This document shows positions 6,948-14,338 of a stretch of 16,409 nt of DNA, in pieces. Source of the DNA: an uncultured Bacilli bacterium (lineage in GTDB: Bacteria; Bacillota_I; Bacilli_A; RF39; UBA660); NCBI GenBank assembly GCA_944329255.1, contig CALVIA010000019.1:1-16409 (forward strand), in the 5' to 3' direction. Under the pieces are notes generated by a model. It was not told the DNA's origin. It ran no database searches and saw only the letters and a list, made by a program, of their open reading frames with translations. Each line of letters begins with the position of its first letter. The stretch's first letter is position 1. A program made the translations under genes and the position numbers.

Positions 6948-6987
6948 TTAAATTAAAACTTATGCAAAAGTTTTTATGTTAATTTAA
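6948..6987 (+). repeat. Imperfect inverted repeat, possible second terminator
   Basis: An inner stem AAAACTT (6955-6961) with AAGTTTT (6968-6974) and an outer pair TTAAATTAA (6948-6956) with TTAATTTAA (6979-6987) surround a 6-nt loop. A T follows the inner stem. It lies between the Rnf terminator and the next promoter and may back up termination. The arms are so AT-rich that chance is possible. Confidence 0.35.
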
Positions 6988-7007
6988 ATTAATAAAATAC
7001 ATCTTTT

Positions 7008-7050
7008 TTGACTTTTTAATATTTCTAATTTATAATTATTTTAGAGGTGA
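7008..7050 (+). promoter_or_regulatory. Sigma-70-type promoter and RBS of the diguanylate cyclase gene
   Basis: TTGACT (7008-7013) and TATAAT (7031-7036) are spaced by 17 bases, close to a perfect vegetative promoter. Transcription should begin near 7043, immediately at AGAGGTGAT (7043-7051), giving a 5' leader of only about 13 bases before the TTG start at 7056. Confidence 0.85.
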
Positions 7051-7055
7051 TTATT

Positions 7056-7781
7056 TTGTCTTTAGAAAATATTAAGGAGTTATTATCAAAGTTTAATTGG
7101 GAATATTGTATAACATGTGGTGATAATAAATATTATAGTTCAAATTATTTTGAATTTAAAAAAAATATGGTTTATGAAAATGTTTATAAATTTGATGATA
7201 ATTATTATAAAAATAAAACAAAATTTATTAAAATAGATGATTTGGAATACAAAATTGAATATTTAGAAAATATTACAAAATATATTGAATTTATTTTAAC
7301 TATAAAAAAAGATAAGATAACAGGTTTAGCAACAAGAGATGATTTAGAAGATTATGTTTCAAAATTAAGAAAATCAAGTATTTTTGTTTTATGTGATATT
7401 GATGATTTTAAGAAAGTAAATGATAATTATGGTCATCCCGTAGGGGATCAAGTTTTAAATATTTTAGGTAATATTATTAAAGAAAATATAAGAGAAAAAG
7501 ATTTTGCTGGGCGTTATGGTGGAGAAGAATTCTTAATTATTTTTGATACAGATAATGTTGAAATAGTGAAAAAACGTATTGACAAAATGAATAAAGAATT
7601 TAATTTGCGAGGTAAAAATTTAAACTTATCTTTTTCAGCGGGTATATCTTTTTATGTTGAAAATAAAACAATTACTGAAACTATTAAAGAGGCTGATATA
7701 GCACTATATTATGTAAAAAGAAATGGTAAAAATGGTAGTATAGTGTATAGTAAAGAATTAGATGAAAGTTTTACAAAATAA
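7056..7781 (+). CDS. Diguanylate cyclase (GGDEF domain)
   Basis: Makes cyclic di-GMP from two GTP. Residues 89-230 form a GGDEF domain: TGLATRDDL (89-97), the metal-binding CDIDDFKKVND with D114, NYGHPVGDQVL, and RYGGEEF with the active-site GGEEF at 155-159. R146-E-K-D149, five residues upstream of GGEEF, is the inhibitory RxxD site, so product inhibition is expected. The first 85 residues are a small, unrecognised input domain with a C18-I-T-C21 pair; a PAS-like fold or a metal or redox site is possible. No membrane helix. TTG at 7056 is the likely start because AGAGGTGAT stands five bases before it; GTG at 7047 lies inside that site. Own promoter; probably monocistronic. No EAL, HD-GYP or PilZ gene is in the window. 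Confidence 0.9.
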   Translation: MSLENIKELLSKFNWEYCITCGDNKYYSSNYFEFKKNMVYENVYKFDDNYYKNKTKFIKIDDLEYKIEYLENITKYIEFILTIKKDKITGLATRDDLEDYVSKLRKSSIFVLCDIDDFKKVNDNYGHPVGDQVLNILGNIIKENIREKDFAGRYGGEEFLIIFDTDNVEIVKKRIDKMNKEFNLRGKNLNLSFSAGISFYVENKTITETIKEADIALYYVKRNGKNGSIVYSKELDESFTK

Positions 7782-7830
7782 AAGAGATACTATAACTGAT
7801 ATAATAAATTTATGTATAAAATAAAAAGTT

Positions 7831-8310
7831 CTAAATATGGCTACATCGATAATTAATTGATGTAGTTTTTAGTTTGTTTTTAATTTTTATGTTATTATTA
7901 TAGATACAAATTACTTTAAAATAATTTGTGATTCCTAAAGATTTTTGGTATAAATGTTTTTGATAAAATTCTTAAATTGACCGTTGAGAGTTTCTATCCA
8001 AGGATTATGTGTATGTATAAGGTGCAAACAAACTTGGAATAAGATGCATTTTGGCGGTTTTTATATAATATATTCCACTTTTATACATTTCTCCATAATC
8101 AGAATGTAATATTACATTATTAAATTTATAATTAACATTACTTAACAAGTCTAAATTATATTCTATAAAATCATTAGATAATTATTTACCAATACAAGAT
8201 ATTAATATTTCTGTGCTATATATATTTATAAAAAATGTAATATTTTTTCAGTATTTAAGTAATTTTACTTTTGTTATAATTTTTTCTTTTTTACTCTTTT
8301 CAAATTTAAA
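7831..8310 (-). pseudogene. Decayed IS3-type transposase (DDE/rve domain)
   Basis: This fills most of the gene-free stretch 7782-8379. The reverse strand, read in more than one frame, shows the order expected of an IS3-family integrase domain: INIYSTEILI (about 8200-8230), then NVILHSDYGEMYKS (about 8075-8115, with the second catalytic D), then NPWIETLNGQFKNF (about 7965-8006, with the catalytic E), and IYNNNIKIKNKL ending in SINYRCSHI and a stop at 7831-7833, like the usual SPxxYR tail. At least two in-frame stops (after ISCIGK and in KY-stop-KN) and two frame changes make it inactive. Upstream of about 8235 the match is weak. The N-terminal and orfA regions, and clear terminal repeats, were not found. 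Confidence 0.78.
7841..7870 (+). terminator. Hairpin with T-run after the diguanylate cyclase gene
   Basis: CTACATCGAT (7841-7850) pairs with ATTGATGTAG (7856-7865), including one G-T pair, around a 5-nt loop; TTTTT follows. It lies 60 bases after the stop and would end transcription on the + strand. It also falls inside the 3' end of the transposase relic read from the other strand, so it may be borrowed IS sequence. Confidence 0.6.
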
Positions 8311-8318
8311 TTAACAAT

Positions 8319-8344
8319 TTGACAAATATTTTATTTTGTATAAT
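8319..8344 (+). promoter_or_regulatory. Probable promoter of the gene at 8380
   Basis: A perfect TTGACA (8319-8324) and a perfect TATAAT (8339-8344) are present, but only 14 bases apart, shorter than the usual 16-18. Sub-optimal -10 hexamers such as TAATAT (8341-8346) restore a 16-base spacer, so the true -10 is uncertain. Confidence 0.6.
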
Positions 8345-8379
8345 ATATGCTAACTTAATTGAAAAGGGGGAAATTTTTA

Positions 8380-8931
8380 ATGAAAGATTATTCAATAAGT
8401 AAAGAAGACGCAAAAACATTTGTATTAAAATATGAAATTAATAAGGAAGGTAATTTAATTACTGTTTATCTAGCTTCAAAGCAAATAGTTACTATTCCTT
8501 ATAGTGTTGAAAATGAAAAAAAGATTTTGGAAAAAATGAAAACTCAAATATTAAGTAGTAATTATAAGCCAAATTATGAACCTGCAGTAGCTTGTATATT
8601 TTCGACTCTAATACCTACAGCATTTTTACAATATTTTGTTAATTCAACAAACTATTTAGGTTTTTTAACATCAATTGGGGCAGTAGTATTTCTTGTTGGA
8701 ACGGCAAGCTTAATTCAAAAATCAAATGATATTAAAATAGATGATTTTAATAAAAATAAAATATTTGTATTAAATGAAGATAAAATAAGGGATTATTTAA
8801 GTTATATTAAATCTGATACAAAAATTACTATAAATGATTTAGATAATTTTAATTATAAAGAAATAGCTAAATTTGTTGATGATGCGAATGTTGTTTCTGA
8901 ATTAATAGCTAAAACTCATATAAAAAAATAA
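8380..8931 (+). CDS. Two-helix membrane protein of unknown function
   Basis: Not recognised. The 183-residue protein has a cytoplasmic-looking N-terminal part (1-66) with a beta-like segment (FVLKYEINKEGNLITVYLA), two adjacent membrane helices (about 69-87 and 92-112) separated by only a few residues, and a soluble acidic C-terminal part (113-183). Both soluble parts should lie on the same side, probably inside. No cysteine motif, signal peptide or known catalytic motif is visible. ATG 8380, nine bases after AAAGGGGG (8363-8370), was preferred to an in-frame TTG at 8359 that precedes that site. It has its own promoter and terminator, hence monocistronic, and lies between an IS relic and the heat-shock operon. 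Confidence 0.8.
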   Translation: MKDYSISKEDAKTFVLKYEINKEGNLITVYLASKQIVTIPYSVENEKKILEKMKTQILSSNYKPNYEPAVACIFSTLIPTAFLQYFVNSTNYLGFLTSIGAVVFLVGTASLIQKSNDIKIDDFNKNKIFVLNEDKIRDYLSYIKSDTKITINDLDNFNYKEIAKFVDDANVVSELIAKTHIKK

Positions 8932-8960
8932 AATTCAAAGTTAATTCTTTGAATTTTTTT
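8930..8960 (+). terminator. Rho-independent terminator
   Basis: An 11-bp perfect stem (AAAATTCAAAG at 8930-8940, CTTTGAATTTT at 8947-8957) with a TTAATT loop is followed by further T residues. The stem starts inside the TAA stop of the gene at 8380. Confidence 0.88.
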
Positions 8961-8996
8961 GTATAAAAATATTATTTTTACATATATTATAATAAA

Positions 8997-9023
8997 TTAG
9001 CACTCATGTATTGACAATGCTAA
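8997..9023 (+). promoter_or_regulatory. CIRCE operator (HrcA binding site)
   Basis: TTAGCACTC (8997-9005), nine bases, then CAATGCTAA (9015-9023). The left half matches the CIRCE consensus exactly; the right half matches GAGTGCTAA at 7 of 9 positions. HrcA should bind here and repress the whole chaperone operon until heat or misfolded protein releases it. The right half overlaps the -35 box. Confidence 0.92.
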
Positions 9024-9039
9024 AAAATAGTGGTACACT
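9011..9039 (+). promoter_or_regulatory. Heat-shock operon promoter overlapping CIRCE
   Basis: TTGACA (9011-9016) lies within CIRCE, and TACACT (9034-9039) follows after exactly 17 bases, preceded by TGG, which makes an extended -10. Binding of HrcA to CIRCE would cover the -35 directly. Confidence 0.85.
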
Positions 9040-9067
9040 TTATTTGTGCCTTAAAAGAGGTGATGAG

Positions 9068-10063
9068 ATGTTAGGCAAGAGACAAAATGAAATACTAAAA
9101 ATTATTGTAGAAGAATATATTAAAAGTGCTAAACCGGTTGGTTCTAAATCTATATGTGAAAGTCTTAATTGTTCATCAGCAACCGTTAGAAACGAAATGG
9201 TATATTTAGAGGATTTAGGCTATTTAGAGAAAACACATATATCAAGTGGTAGGGTTCCTAGTGAAGAAGGATATAGATATTATGTTGAAAATTTAATGAG
9301 ACCTAAAGAACTGACAGGTGAAGAAGTGTTGACATTACAAACAATTTTAAGTAATTCTTCTCTTGAATTAAATGATGCAATTACTAAAAGTATGGAAATA
9401 ATTTCAGAAATGACAAATTATACATCTTTAGTACTTGGAAATACATCTTTAGAAAATCGACTTAAAAAAGTTGAAGTAGTTCCAATTACAGATAATAGTA
9501 TTATTGCAATAATTATTACTGATAAGGGACATATAGAAAATAAAACTATAAGCATTTCAGAAAATATTTTGGTTGATGAAATAAGAAAAATGGTTGATTT
9601 AATTAATAATTTATTAGTTGGAACACTATTAGATGAAATTAATAAGAAATTAGAATTTGAAATTAAACCAATTATTGGAAAATACATAAAACAACAAGAA
9701 GCGATTTATAATATGTTTTATAATGCTTTTAATGAAATGACATTAAAAAAAGAAAATTATCATTTTTCTGGTAAAACAAATATTCTTAATGCTCCAGAAT
9801 TTAATGATGTAAATAAAATTAAAAAAATTGTTTCTAAGCTTGAGGATAGTAGTATTATTTCATCAATTGAAGAAAATGATAATGGAATTAATGTCTATAT
9901 TGGAGAGGAATCAAAAATAGATGATGATGTTACTGTTATTAAAACAAAATACGTTGTGAATGATGAAGAAGGTACAATAGCTGTTATTGGTCCTAAAAGG
10001 ATGAATTATGATAAAGTTATTGGAATGCTTGATTTTATAAAAAAAGAAATTGAGAAAAAATGA
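9068..10063 (+). CDS. hrcA: Heat-inducible transcription repressor HrcA
   Basis: DNA-binding repressor of class I heat-shock genes, acting on CIRCE. The 331-residue protein has the N-terminal winged-helix domain with KRQNEILKIIVEEYI, AKPVGSKSI, SSATVRNEM, LEDLGYLEKTHISSGRVPS and GYRYYV (about 4-75), a central GAF-like domain, and the C-terminal signature GPKRMNYDKVIGMLDF. ATG 9068 is preceded by AGAGGTGAT (9056-9064) and gives the normal MLGKRQ start; a longer form beginning at a TTG at 9011 would start within CIRCE and is unlikely. First gene after CIRCE, so autoregulated. Stops four bases before the GAGG site region of grpE is complete, that is, closely coupled to it. Confidence 0.97.
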   Translation: MLGKRQNEILKIIVEEYIKSAKPVGSKSICESLNCSSATVRNEMVYLEDLGYLEKTHISSGRVPSEEGYRYYVENLMRPKELTGEEVLTLQTILSNSSLELNDAITKSMEIISEMTNYTSLVLGNTSLENRLKKVEVVPITDNSIIAIIITDKGHIENKTISISENILVDEIRKMVDLINNLLVGTLLDEINKKLEFEIKPIIGKYIKQQEAIYNMFYNAFNEMTLKKENYHFSGKTNILNAPEFNDVNKIKKIVSKLEDSSIISSIEENDNGINVYIGEESKIDDDVTVIKTKYVVNDEEGTIAVIGPKRMNYDKVIGMLDFIKKEIEKK

Positions 10064-10071
10064 GGTTTGAT

Positions 10072-10653
10072 ATGAAAAAAAATGAGAAAAAAACAGAAGA
10101 AAAAGTTAAAAATGAAAATATTTCTAATGAAAATTTAAAAGATGAAATAAAAGATGAATCTTTATCTAAAACAAAGAAAATTATTGATGATGGTAACAAA
10201 GATGAAACTGAAGCTTTAAAAAAGAAAGTAAAAGAATTAGAAGATAAAATTCTTTATAAGGATGCTGAGTTAATAAATTATAGAAAGAGAAAAGATGAAG
10301 AGGTTTCTTCTATGTTAAAATATGCTAATTCTGATATTATATTAGAGGTATTATCTGTAGTTGATGATTTAGAAAGAGCAATAATGTTGGATGATAATGT
10401 ACTGGATGATGAGGTTTCTAAATTCTTAAGTGGTATTAAAATGATTTATTCTAGATTATTAAAAATATTAGAGTCATTTGAAGTACATGAAATAGATGCA
10501 TTAAATAAGGAATTTGATCCAGTTTATCATCAGGCAGTTTTGACTGGTAAAGATGAAAACTTTGCTTCTAATATTGTTTTGGAAGTGTTACAAAAAGGTT
10601 ATATTTATAAAGATAAGGTTATAAGACCTTCAATGGTAAAAGTTAATGAATAA
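10072..10653 (+). CDS. grpE: GrpE, nucleotide exchange factor of DnaK
   Basis: Co-chaperone that releases ADP from DnaK. The 193-residue protein has a highly charged, lysine/glutamate-rich N-terminal tail (1-45), a long coiled coil (about 45-90, with ELINYRKRKDEE), the helical bundle (VLSVVDDLERAI) and the C-terminal beta wing with FDPVYHQAV and VLQKGYIYKDKVIRPSMVKV, typical of GrpE. An in-frame ATG at 10060 overlaps the hrcA stop, but ATG 10072 is preferred because TGAGGT (10061-10066) stands five bases before it. Lies eight bases after hrcA and 20 before dnaK in the CIRCE-controlled operon. Confidence 0.95.
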   Translation: MKKNEKKTEEKVKNENISNENLKDEIKDESLSKTKKIIDDGNKDETEALKKKVKELEDKILYKDAELINYRKRKDEEVSSMLKYANSDIILEVLSVVDDLERAIMLDDNVLDDEVSKFLSGIKMIYSRLLKILESFEVHEIDALNKEFDPVYHQAVLTGKDENFASNIVLEVLQKGYIYKDKVIRPSMVKVNE

Positions 10654-10673
10654 TAAGAAAAGGAGAGATATAT

Positions 10674-12497
10674 ATGAGTAAAATAATAGGAATTGATTTA
10701 GGTACAACAAATAGTTGTGTTAGTGTGCTAGAAGCTGGGGAAGCTAAGGTTATTCCAAATCCAGAAGGAGGAAGAACAACTCCATCAGTTGTGGCATTTA
10801 AAAATGGTGAAAAAATAGTAGGTGATGCTGCTAAAAGACAGATGATTACTAATCCAAATACAATTACTTCAATAAAAAGATTAATGGGATCTGATAAAAA
10901 AGTAGAGGCTGAGGGAAAGAAATATTCTCCAGAACAAATAAGTGCTATGATTCTTTCTTATATGAAAGATTATGCTGAAGCATATTTAGGTGAAAAAGTA
11001 ACAAAGGCCGTTATTACTGTTCCAGCATACTTTAACGATTCTCAAAGACAAGCAACAAAAAATGCTGGTAAGATTGCTGGTTTAGAAGTTGAAAGAATAA
11101 TTAATGAACCAACTGCTGCTGCGTTAGCATACGGGCTTGATAAGCAAGATAAATCACAAACAATTTTAGTTTATGATTTAGGTGGTGGAACATTTGATGT
11201 TTCAATTCTAGAATTAGGTGATGGCGTATTTGAAGTTAAAGCTACAAGTGGTAATAATAAACTTGGTGGTGACGATTTCGATGAAAGAATAATGAATTAT
11301 TTAGTTGATACATTTAAGAAAGAAAATGGTATCGATTTGTCTAAAGATAAAATGGCAATGCAAAGATTAAAAGATGCTGCTGAAAAAGCAAAAAAAGATT
11401 TAAGTGGTGTAACAACAACTCAAATTAGTTTACCATTTATTTCACAAGGAGAAAACGGACCACTTCATTTAGAGATGTCTTTAACTAGAGCTAAATTTGA
11501 AAACTTAATAGAAGATTTAGTTGAATCTACATTAGGACCAGTAAAAAATGCTATGAAAGATGCTAAATTATCTAAAAATGATATTGATAAAATAATTTTA
11601 GTAGGTGGTTCAACTCGTATTCCAATGGTACAAGAATTAATTAAAAAAGAATTAGGTAAAGAACCTCATAAAGGTGTTAACCCTGATGAAGTTGTTGCAA
11701 TGGGTGCTGCAATTCAAGGTGGTGTTTTAACAGGTGAAGTTAATGATATAGTATTATTAGATGTTGCTCCTCTTTCATTAGGAATTGAAACATTAGGTGG
11801 AGTAAATACTGTATTAATTGAAAGAAATACTACTATTCCAACAAGTAAGAGTCAGGTATTTAGTACTGCTGCTGATAATCAACCTGCTGTTGATATTCAT
11901 GTTCTTCAAGGTGAAAGACCAATGGCAGCAGATAATAAAACATTAGGAAGATTCCAACTTACTAATATTCCACCTGCTCCAAGAGGAATTCCACAAATTG
12001 AAGTTACATTTGATATAGATGCAAATGGAATTGTAAATGTAAAAGCAAAAGATTTAGGAACTAATAAAGAACAATCTATTACTATTACTGCATCAACAAA
12101 TTTAAGTGATGAGGAAATAGAAAAAATGGTTAAAGAAGCTGAAGCTAATAAAGAGGCTGATGAAAAGAAAAAACAAGAAGCTGATTTAAGAAATGAATCT
12201 GAACAATTAATTTTTGCTACTGAAAAAGCTATTAAAGATTTAGGTGATAAAGTAGAAGAAAAAGATAAAAAAGAAGCTGAAGATTTAATTAATGATTTGA
12301 AAAAAGCTTTAGACGATAGTGATATGGATAAAGTAAAAGATGTAAAAGAAAAATTAAATGAAAAAGCAATGACATTAGCAACTAAAGTTTATGAAGAAGC
12401 TGCTAAAAAAGCTCAAAGTGAAAATAAAGAAAATACTGAATCAAATGATAAAAAAGATGACGATGTAGTTGATGCTGAATTTGTTGATAAAGAATAA
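10674..12497 (+). CDS. dnaK: Chaperone DnaK (Hsp70)
   Basis: ATP-driven chaperone that binds exposed hydrophobic peptides in the cytoplasm, working with DnaJ and GrpE. The 607-residue protein is full length. ATPase-domain motifs are present: IGIDLGTTNSCV (5-16), VTVPAYFNDSQRQAT, INEPTAAALAYG, YDLGGGTFDVS and ILVGGSTRIPMVQ. The linker is followed by the substrate-binding domain (DVAPLSLGIETLGG, PRGIPQIEVTFDIDANGI) and a helical lid. The C-terminal tail ends VVDAEFVDKE, close to the usual acidic EEVxDADxxE end. AAAGGAGAG precedes the ATG by 8-9 bases. It uses more GAA/GCT-type preferred codons than its neighbours, as expected of a strongly expressed gene. Confidence 0.99.
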   Translation: MSKIIGIDLGTTNSCVSVLEAGEAKVIPNPEGGRTTPSVVAFKNGEKIVGDAAKRQMITNPNTITSIKRLMGSDKKVEAEGKKYSPEQISAMILSYMKDYAEAYLGEKVTKAVITVPAYFNDSQRQATKNAGKIAGLEVERIINEPTAAALAYGLDKQDKSQTILVYDLGGGTFDVSILELGDGVFEVKATSGNNKLGGDDFDERIMNYLVDTFKKENGIDLSKDKMAMQRLKDAAEKAKKDLSGVTTTQISLPFISQGENGPLHLEMSLTRAKFENLIEDLVESTLGPVKNAMKDAKLSKNDIDKIILVGGSTRIPMVQELIKKELGKEPHKGVNPDEVVAMGAAIQGGVLTGEVNDIVLLDVAPLSLGIETLGGVNTVLIERNTTIPTSKSQVFSTAADNQPAVDIHVLQGERPMAADNKTLGRFQLTNIPPAPRGIPQIEVTFDIDANGIVNVKAKDLGTNKEQSITITASTNLSDEEIEKMVKEAEANKEADEKKKQEADLRNESEQLIFATEKAIKDLGDKVEEKDKKEAEDLINDLKKALDDSDMDKVKDVKEKLNEKAMTLATKVYEEAAKKAQSENKENTESNDKKDDDVVDAEFVDKE

Positions 12498-12515
12498 TAA
12501 AGGAAAGGAAAAAAT

Positions 12516-12543
12516 AAGAGAGTAAATAGTTTTTTACTCTTTT
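12516..12543 (+). terminator. Hairpin between dnaK and pepF (attenuator or partial terminator)
   Basis: AAGAGAGTAAA (12516-12526) pairs with TTTACTCTTTT (12533-12543), 10 Watson-Crick pairs and one G-T, around a 6-nt loop. Only GTTT follows, so termination would be partial. It lies between the purine-rich AAAGGAAAGG (12500-12509) and the pepF ATG. It may reduce pepF-dnaJ expression relative to dnaK, or stabilise the 3' end of a shorter hrcA-grpE-dnaK mRNA. Confidence 0.65.
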
Positions 12544-12556
12544 GTTTGGTTAAAAT

Positions 12557-14326
12557 ATGGAAAGATCAAAAATTGATAATAAATATAAATGGAAACTAGA
12601 AGATTTGTATAAAAGTATAGATGAATATAATGAGGATATAATTAAAGTTGATTCTTTGGTTACTGATTTGTTAAATTATAAAGGAAAGTTATTGAAAGAT
12701 GATAAAACATTATTGAATGCTTTATTAATTCAAGAACAAATTGATATGATAACTAGTAAGTTATATGTATTTATAAATATGAGATTACACGAAGATACTA
12801 GAGTATCAAAATTTCAAGAATTATCTGGTAATTTAGATATTATTTTAAATCATTTAAATGAAAAAACTTCATTTTTTGTTCCAGAATTATTAGAAAAAGA
12901 TTTTGATTTTGTAAAGAAATTAATAAGTAAAAATAATGAATTAAAAAGATTTGAATTTTTATTAGAAACTATATATAATGAAAAAGATCATATATTAAAC
13001 AAAGATATAGAAGAGGTTTTATCAAGAACTGGTACTATAATGAGTAGCCCTGATAATATTTATTCTACATTAAATGATGCTGATTTAATATTTAATAAAA
13101 TAAAAGATGAAAATGGTAAACTTGTTGAACTTACAAAAGGAAATTATTATAAATATAGTATTTCTAATAATAGAAATGTAAGAAAAAATGCTTTTAATAC
13201 ATTTTATAAAAAATATAAAGAACTTAATAATACATTTGCAAGTATTATGAATTCTAATTTACAAGTTAGTTGTTTTTTAACTAAAACTAGAAAATATAAA
13301 AATCCGATAAATTTATATTTGGATTCAAATAAAATTGATGAAAATATATATTATGATTTAATAAAAGAAGTTAATAATAATTTAGACAAAATGTATAAAT
13401 ATATAGATCTTAGAAAAGAAAGATTAAATTTAAATAATATTCATATGTATGATATGTCTGTTAAATTATCTGATGATAATTCTAAAGAATATACTTTTGA
13501 TGAAGCAAAAGAGTTAGTTACAAAAGCATTATCTGTTTTAGGGGATAAATATGTTACAGATTTAAATAATGGATTTGAAAATGGATGGATAGATGTTTTT
13601 GAAAATAATGGTAAAAGAAGTGGAGCTTATTCTTGGGGATGCTATAATGCACATCCTTATGTACTTCTTAATTATCAATCAAAATATAATGATGTTTCAA
13701 CTTTAGCTCATGAAATGGGACATGCTATGCATAGATACTATTCAAATTTAAAACAAGATTATTTTTATAGTGATAATCAAATATTTGTTGCAGAAATAGC
13801 GTCTACTGTTAATGAATTATTACTTAATTTTTATATGTTAAAAAATTGTAAAGATAATGCGGAAAAGAAAAAAATAATAAATGAATTACTTGATGATATA
13901 AAAAATACTATATATAGACAAACTATGTTTGCTGAATTTGAGTTAGATATACATAATAGAGCTTTTAATGGTGAAACATTAAGTTCTGATAAATTAAATG
14001 AAATTTATTTTGAACTTGTAAAAAAATATCATAAAGGTGTAATAGTAGATGATAATATTAAGTATGAATGGTCTAGAATTCCACATTTTTATACACCATT
14101 TTATGTTTATCAATATGCAACTGGTCTTTCTATAGCATTAACAATTGCATCAAAGATATTTGATAATGATAAGGAAATGTTAAATAAATATTTATTATTT
14201 TTAGAAAGTGGTTCAAATGATTATCCAACTAATTTAGTTGAAAAAATGGGCATAAATATAAGGGATGCTGTTCGTTGTGCTCTTGGTAAGTTTAATGAAC
14301 TTATAGAAGAGTATAAAACATTATAA
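12557..14326 (+). CDS. pepF: Oligoendopeptidase F (M3 family metallopeptidase)
   Basis: Cytoplasmic zinc peptidase that cleaves short peptides (commonly 7 to 17 residues), useful for clearing fragments left by proteases. The 589-residue protein is the family's normal length. The N-terminal helical part begins with the typical RSKIDNKYKWKLEDLY; the catalytic part has the zinc motif HEMGH (385-389) within STLAHEMGHAMH, and the third ligand E413 in FVAEIASTVNE; GAYSWGCYNAHPYVLLNY is a conserved preceding segment. It sits inside the heat-shock operon, where dnaJ normally follows dnaK. No ribosome-binding site is visible within 13 bases of the ATG at 12557; the nearest, AAAGGAAAGG, is about 47 bases upstream, beyond a hairpin. 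The N-terminus nevertheless fits the family. Confidence 0.95.
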   Translation: MERSKIDNKYKWKLEDLYKSIDEYNEDIIKVDSLVTDLLNYKGKLLKDDKTLLNALLIQEQIDMITSKLYVFINMRLHEDTRVSKFQELSGNLDIILNHLNEKTSFFVPELLEKDFDFVKKLISKNNELKRFEFLLETIYNEKDHILNKDIEEVLSRTGTIMSSPDNIYSTLNDADLIFNKIKDENGKLVELTKGNYYKYSISNNRNVRKNAFNTFYKKYKELNNTFASIMNSNLQVSCFLTKTRKYKNPINLYLDSNKIDENIYYDLIKEVNNNLDKMYKYIDLRKERLNLNNIHMYDMSVKLSDDNSKEYTFDEAKELVTKALSVLGDKYVTDLNNGFENGWIDVFENNGKRSGAYSWGCYNAHPYVLLNYQSKYNDVSTLAHEMGHAMHRYYSNLKQDYFYSDNQIFVAEIASTVNELLLNFYMLKNCKDNAEKKKIINELLDDIKNTIYRQTMFAEFELDIHNRAFNGETLSSDKLNEIYFELVKKYHKGVIVDDNIKYEWSRIPHFYTPFYVYQYATGLSIALTIASKIFDNDKEMLNKYLLFLESGSNDYPTNLVEKMGINIRDAVRCALGKFNELIEEYKTL

Positions 14327-14338
14327 TGAGGTGGTAGT

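Noticed and set aside
6940..7000. CRISPR or tandem repeat from recurring TTAAATT words
   Set aside because: Only one inverted pair exists, without regular spacing or distinct spacers; the words are expected in such AT-rich DNA.
8101..8320. Intact small genes in the gap before 8380
   Set aside because: Only short frames with poor starts occur; the reverse-strand content is explained by the transposase relic.
8997..9067. N-terminal extension of HrcA starting at the TTG at 9011
   Set aside because: It would begin inside CIRCE and upstream of the -10; the ATG at 9068 has a good ribosome-binding site and matches the family's N-terminus.
9418..9687. 89-codon ORF on the - strand within hrcA
   Set aside because: Antisense shadow of the central hrcA domain; no promoter, no ribosome-binding site and no recognisable motif.
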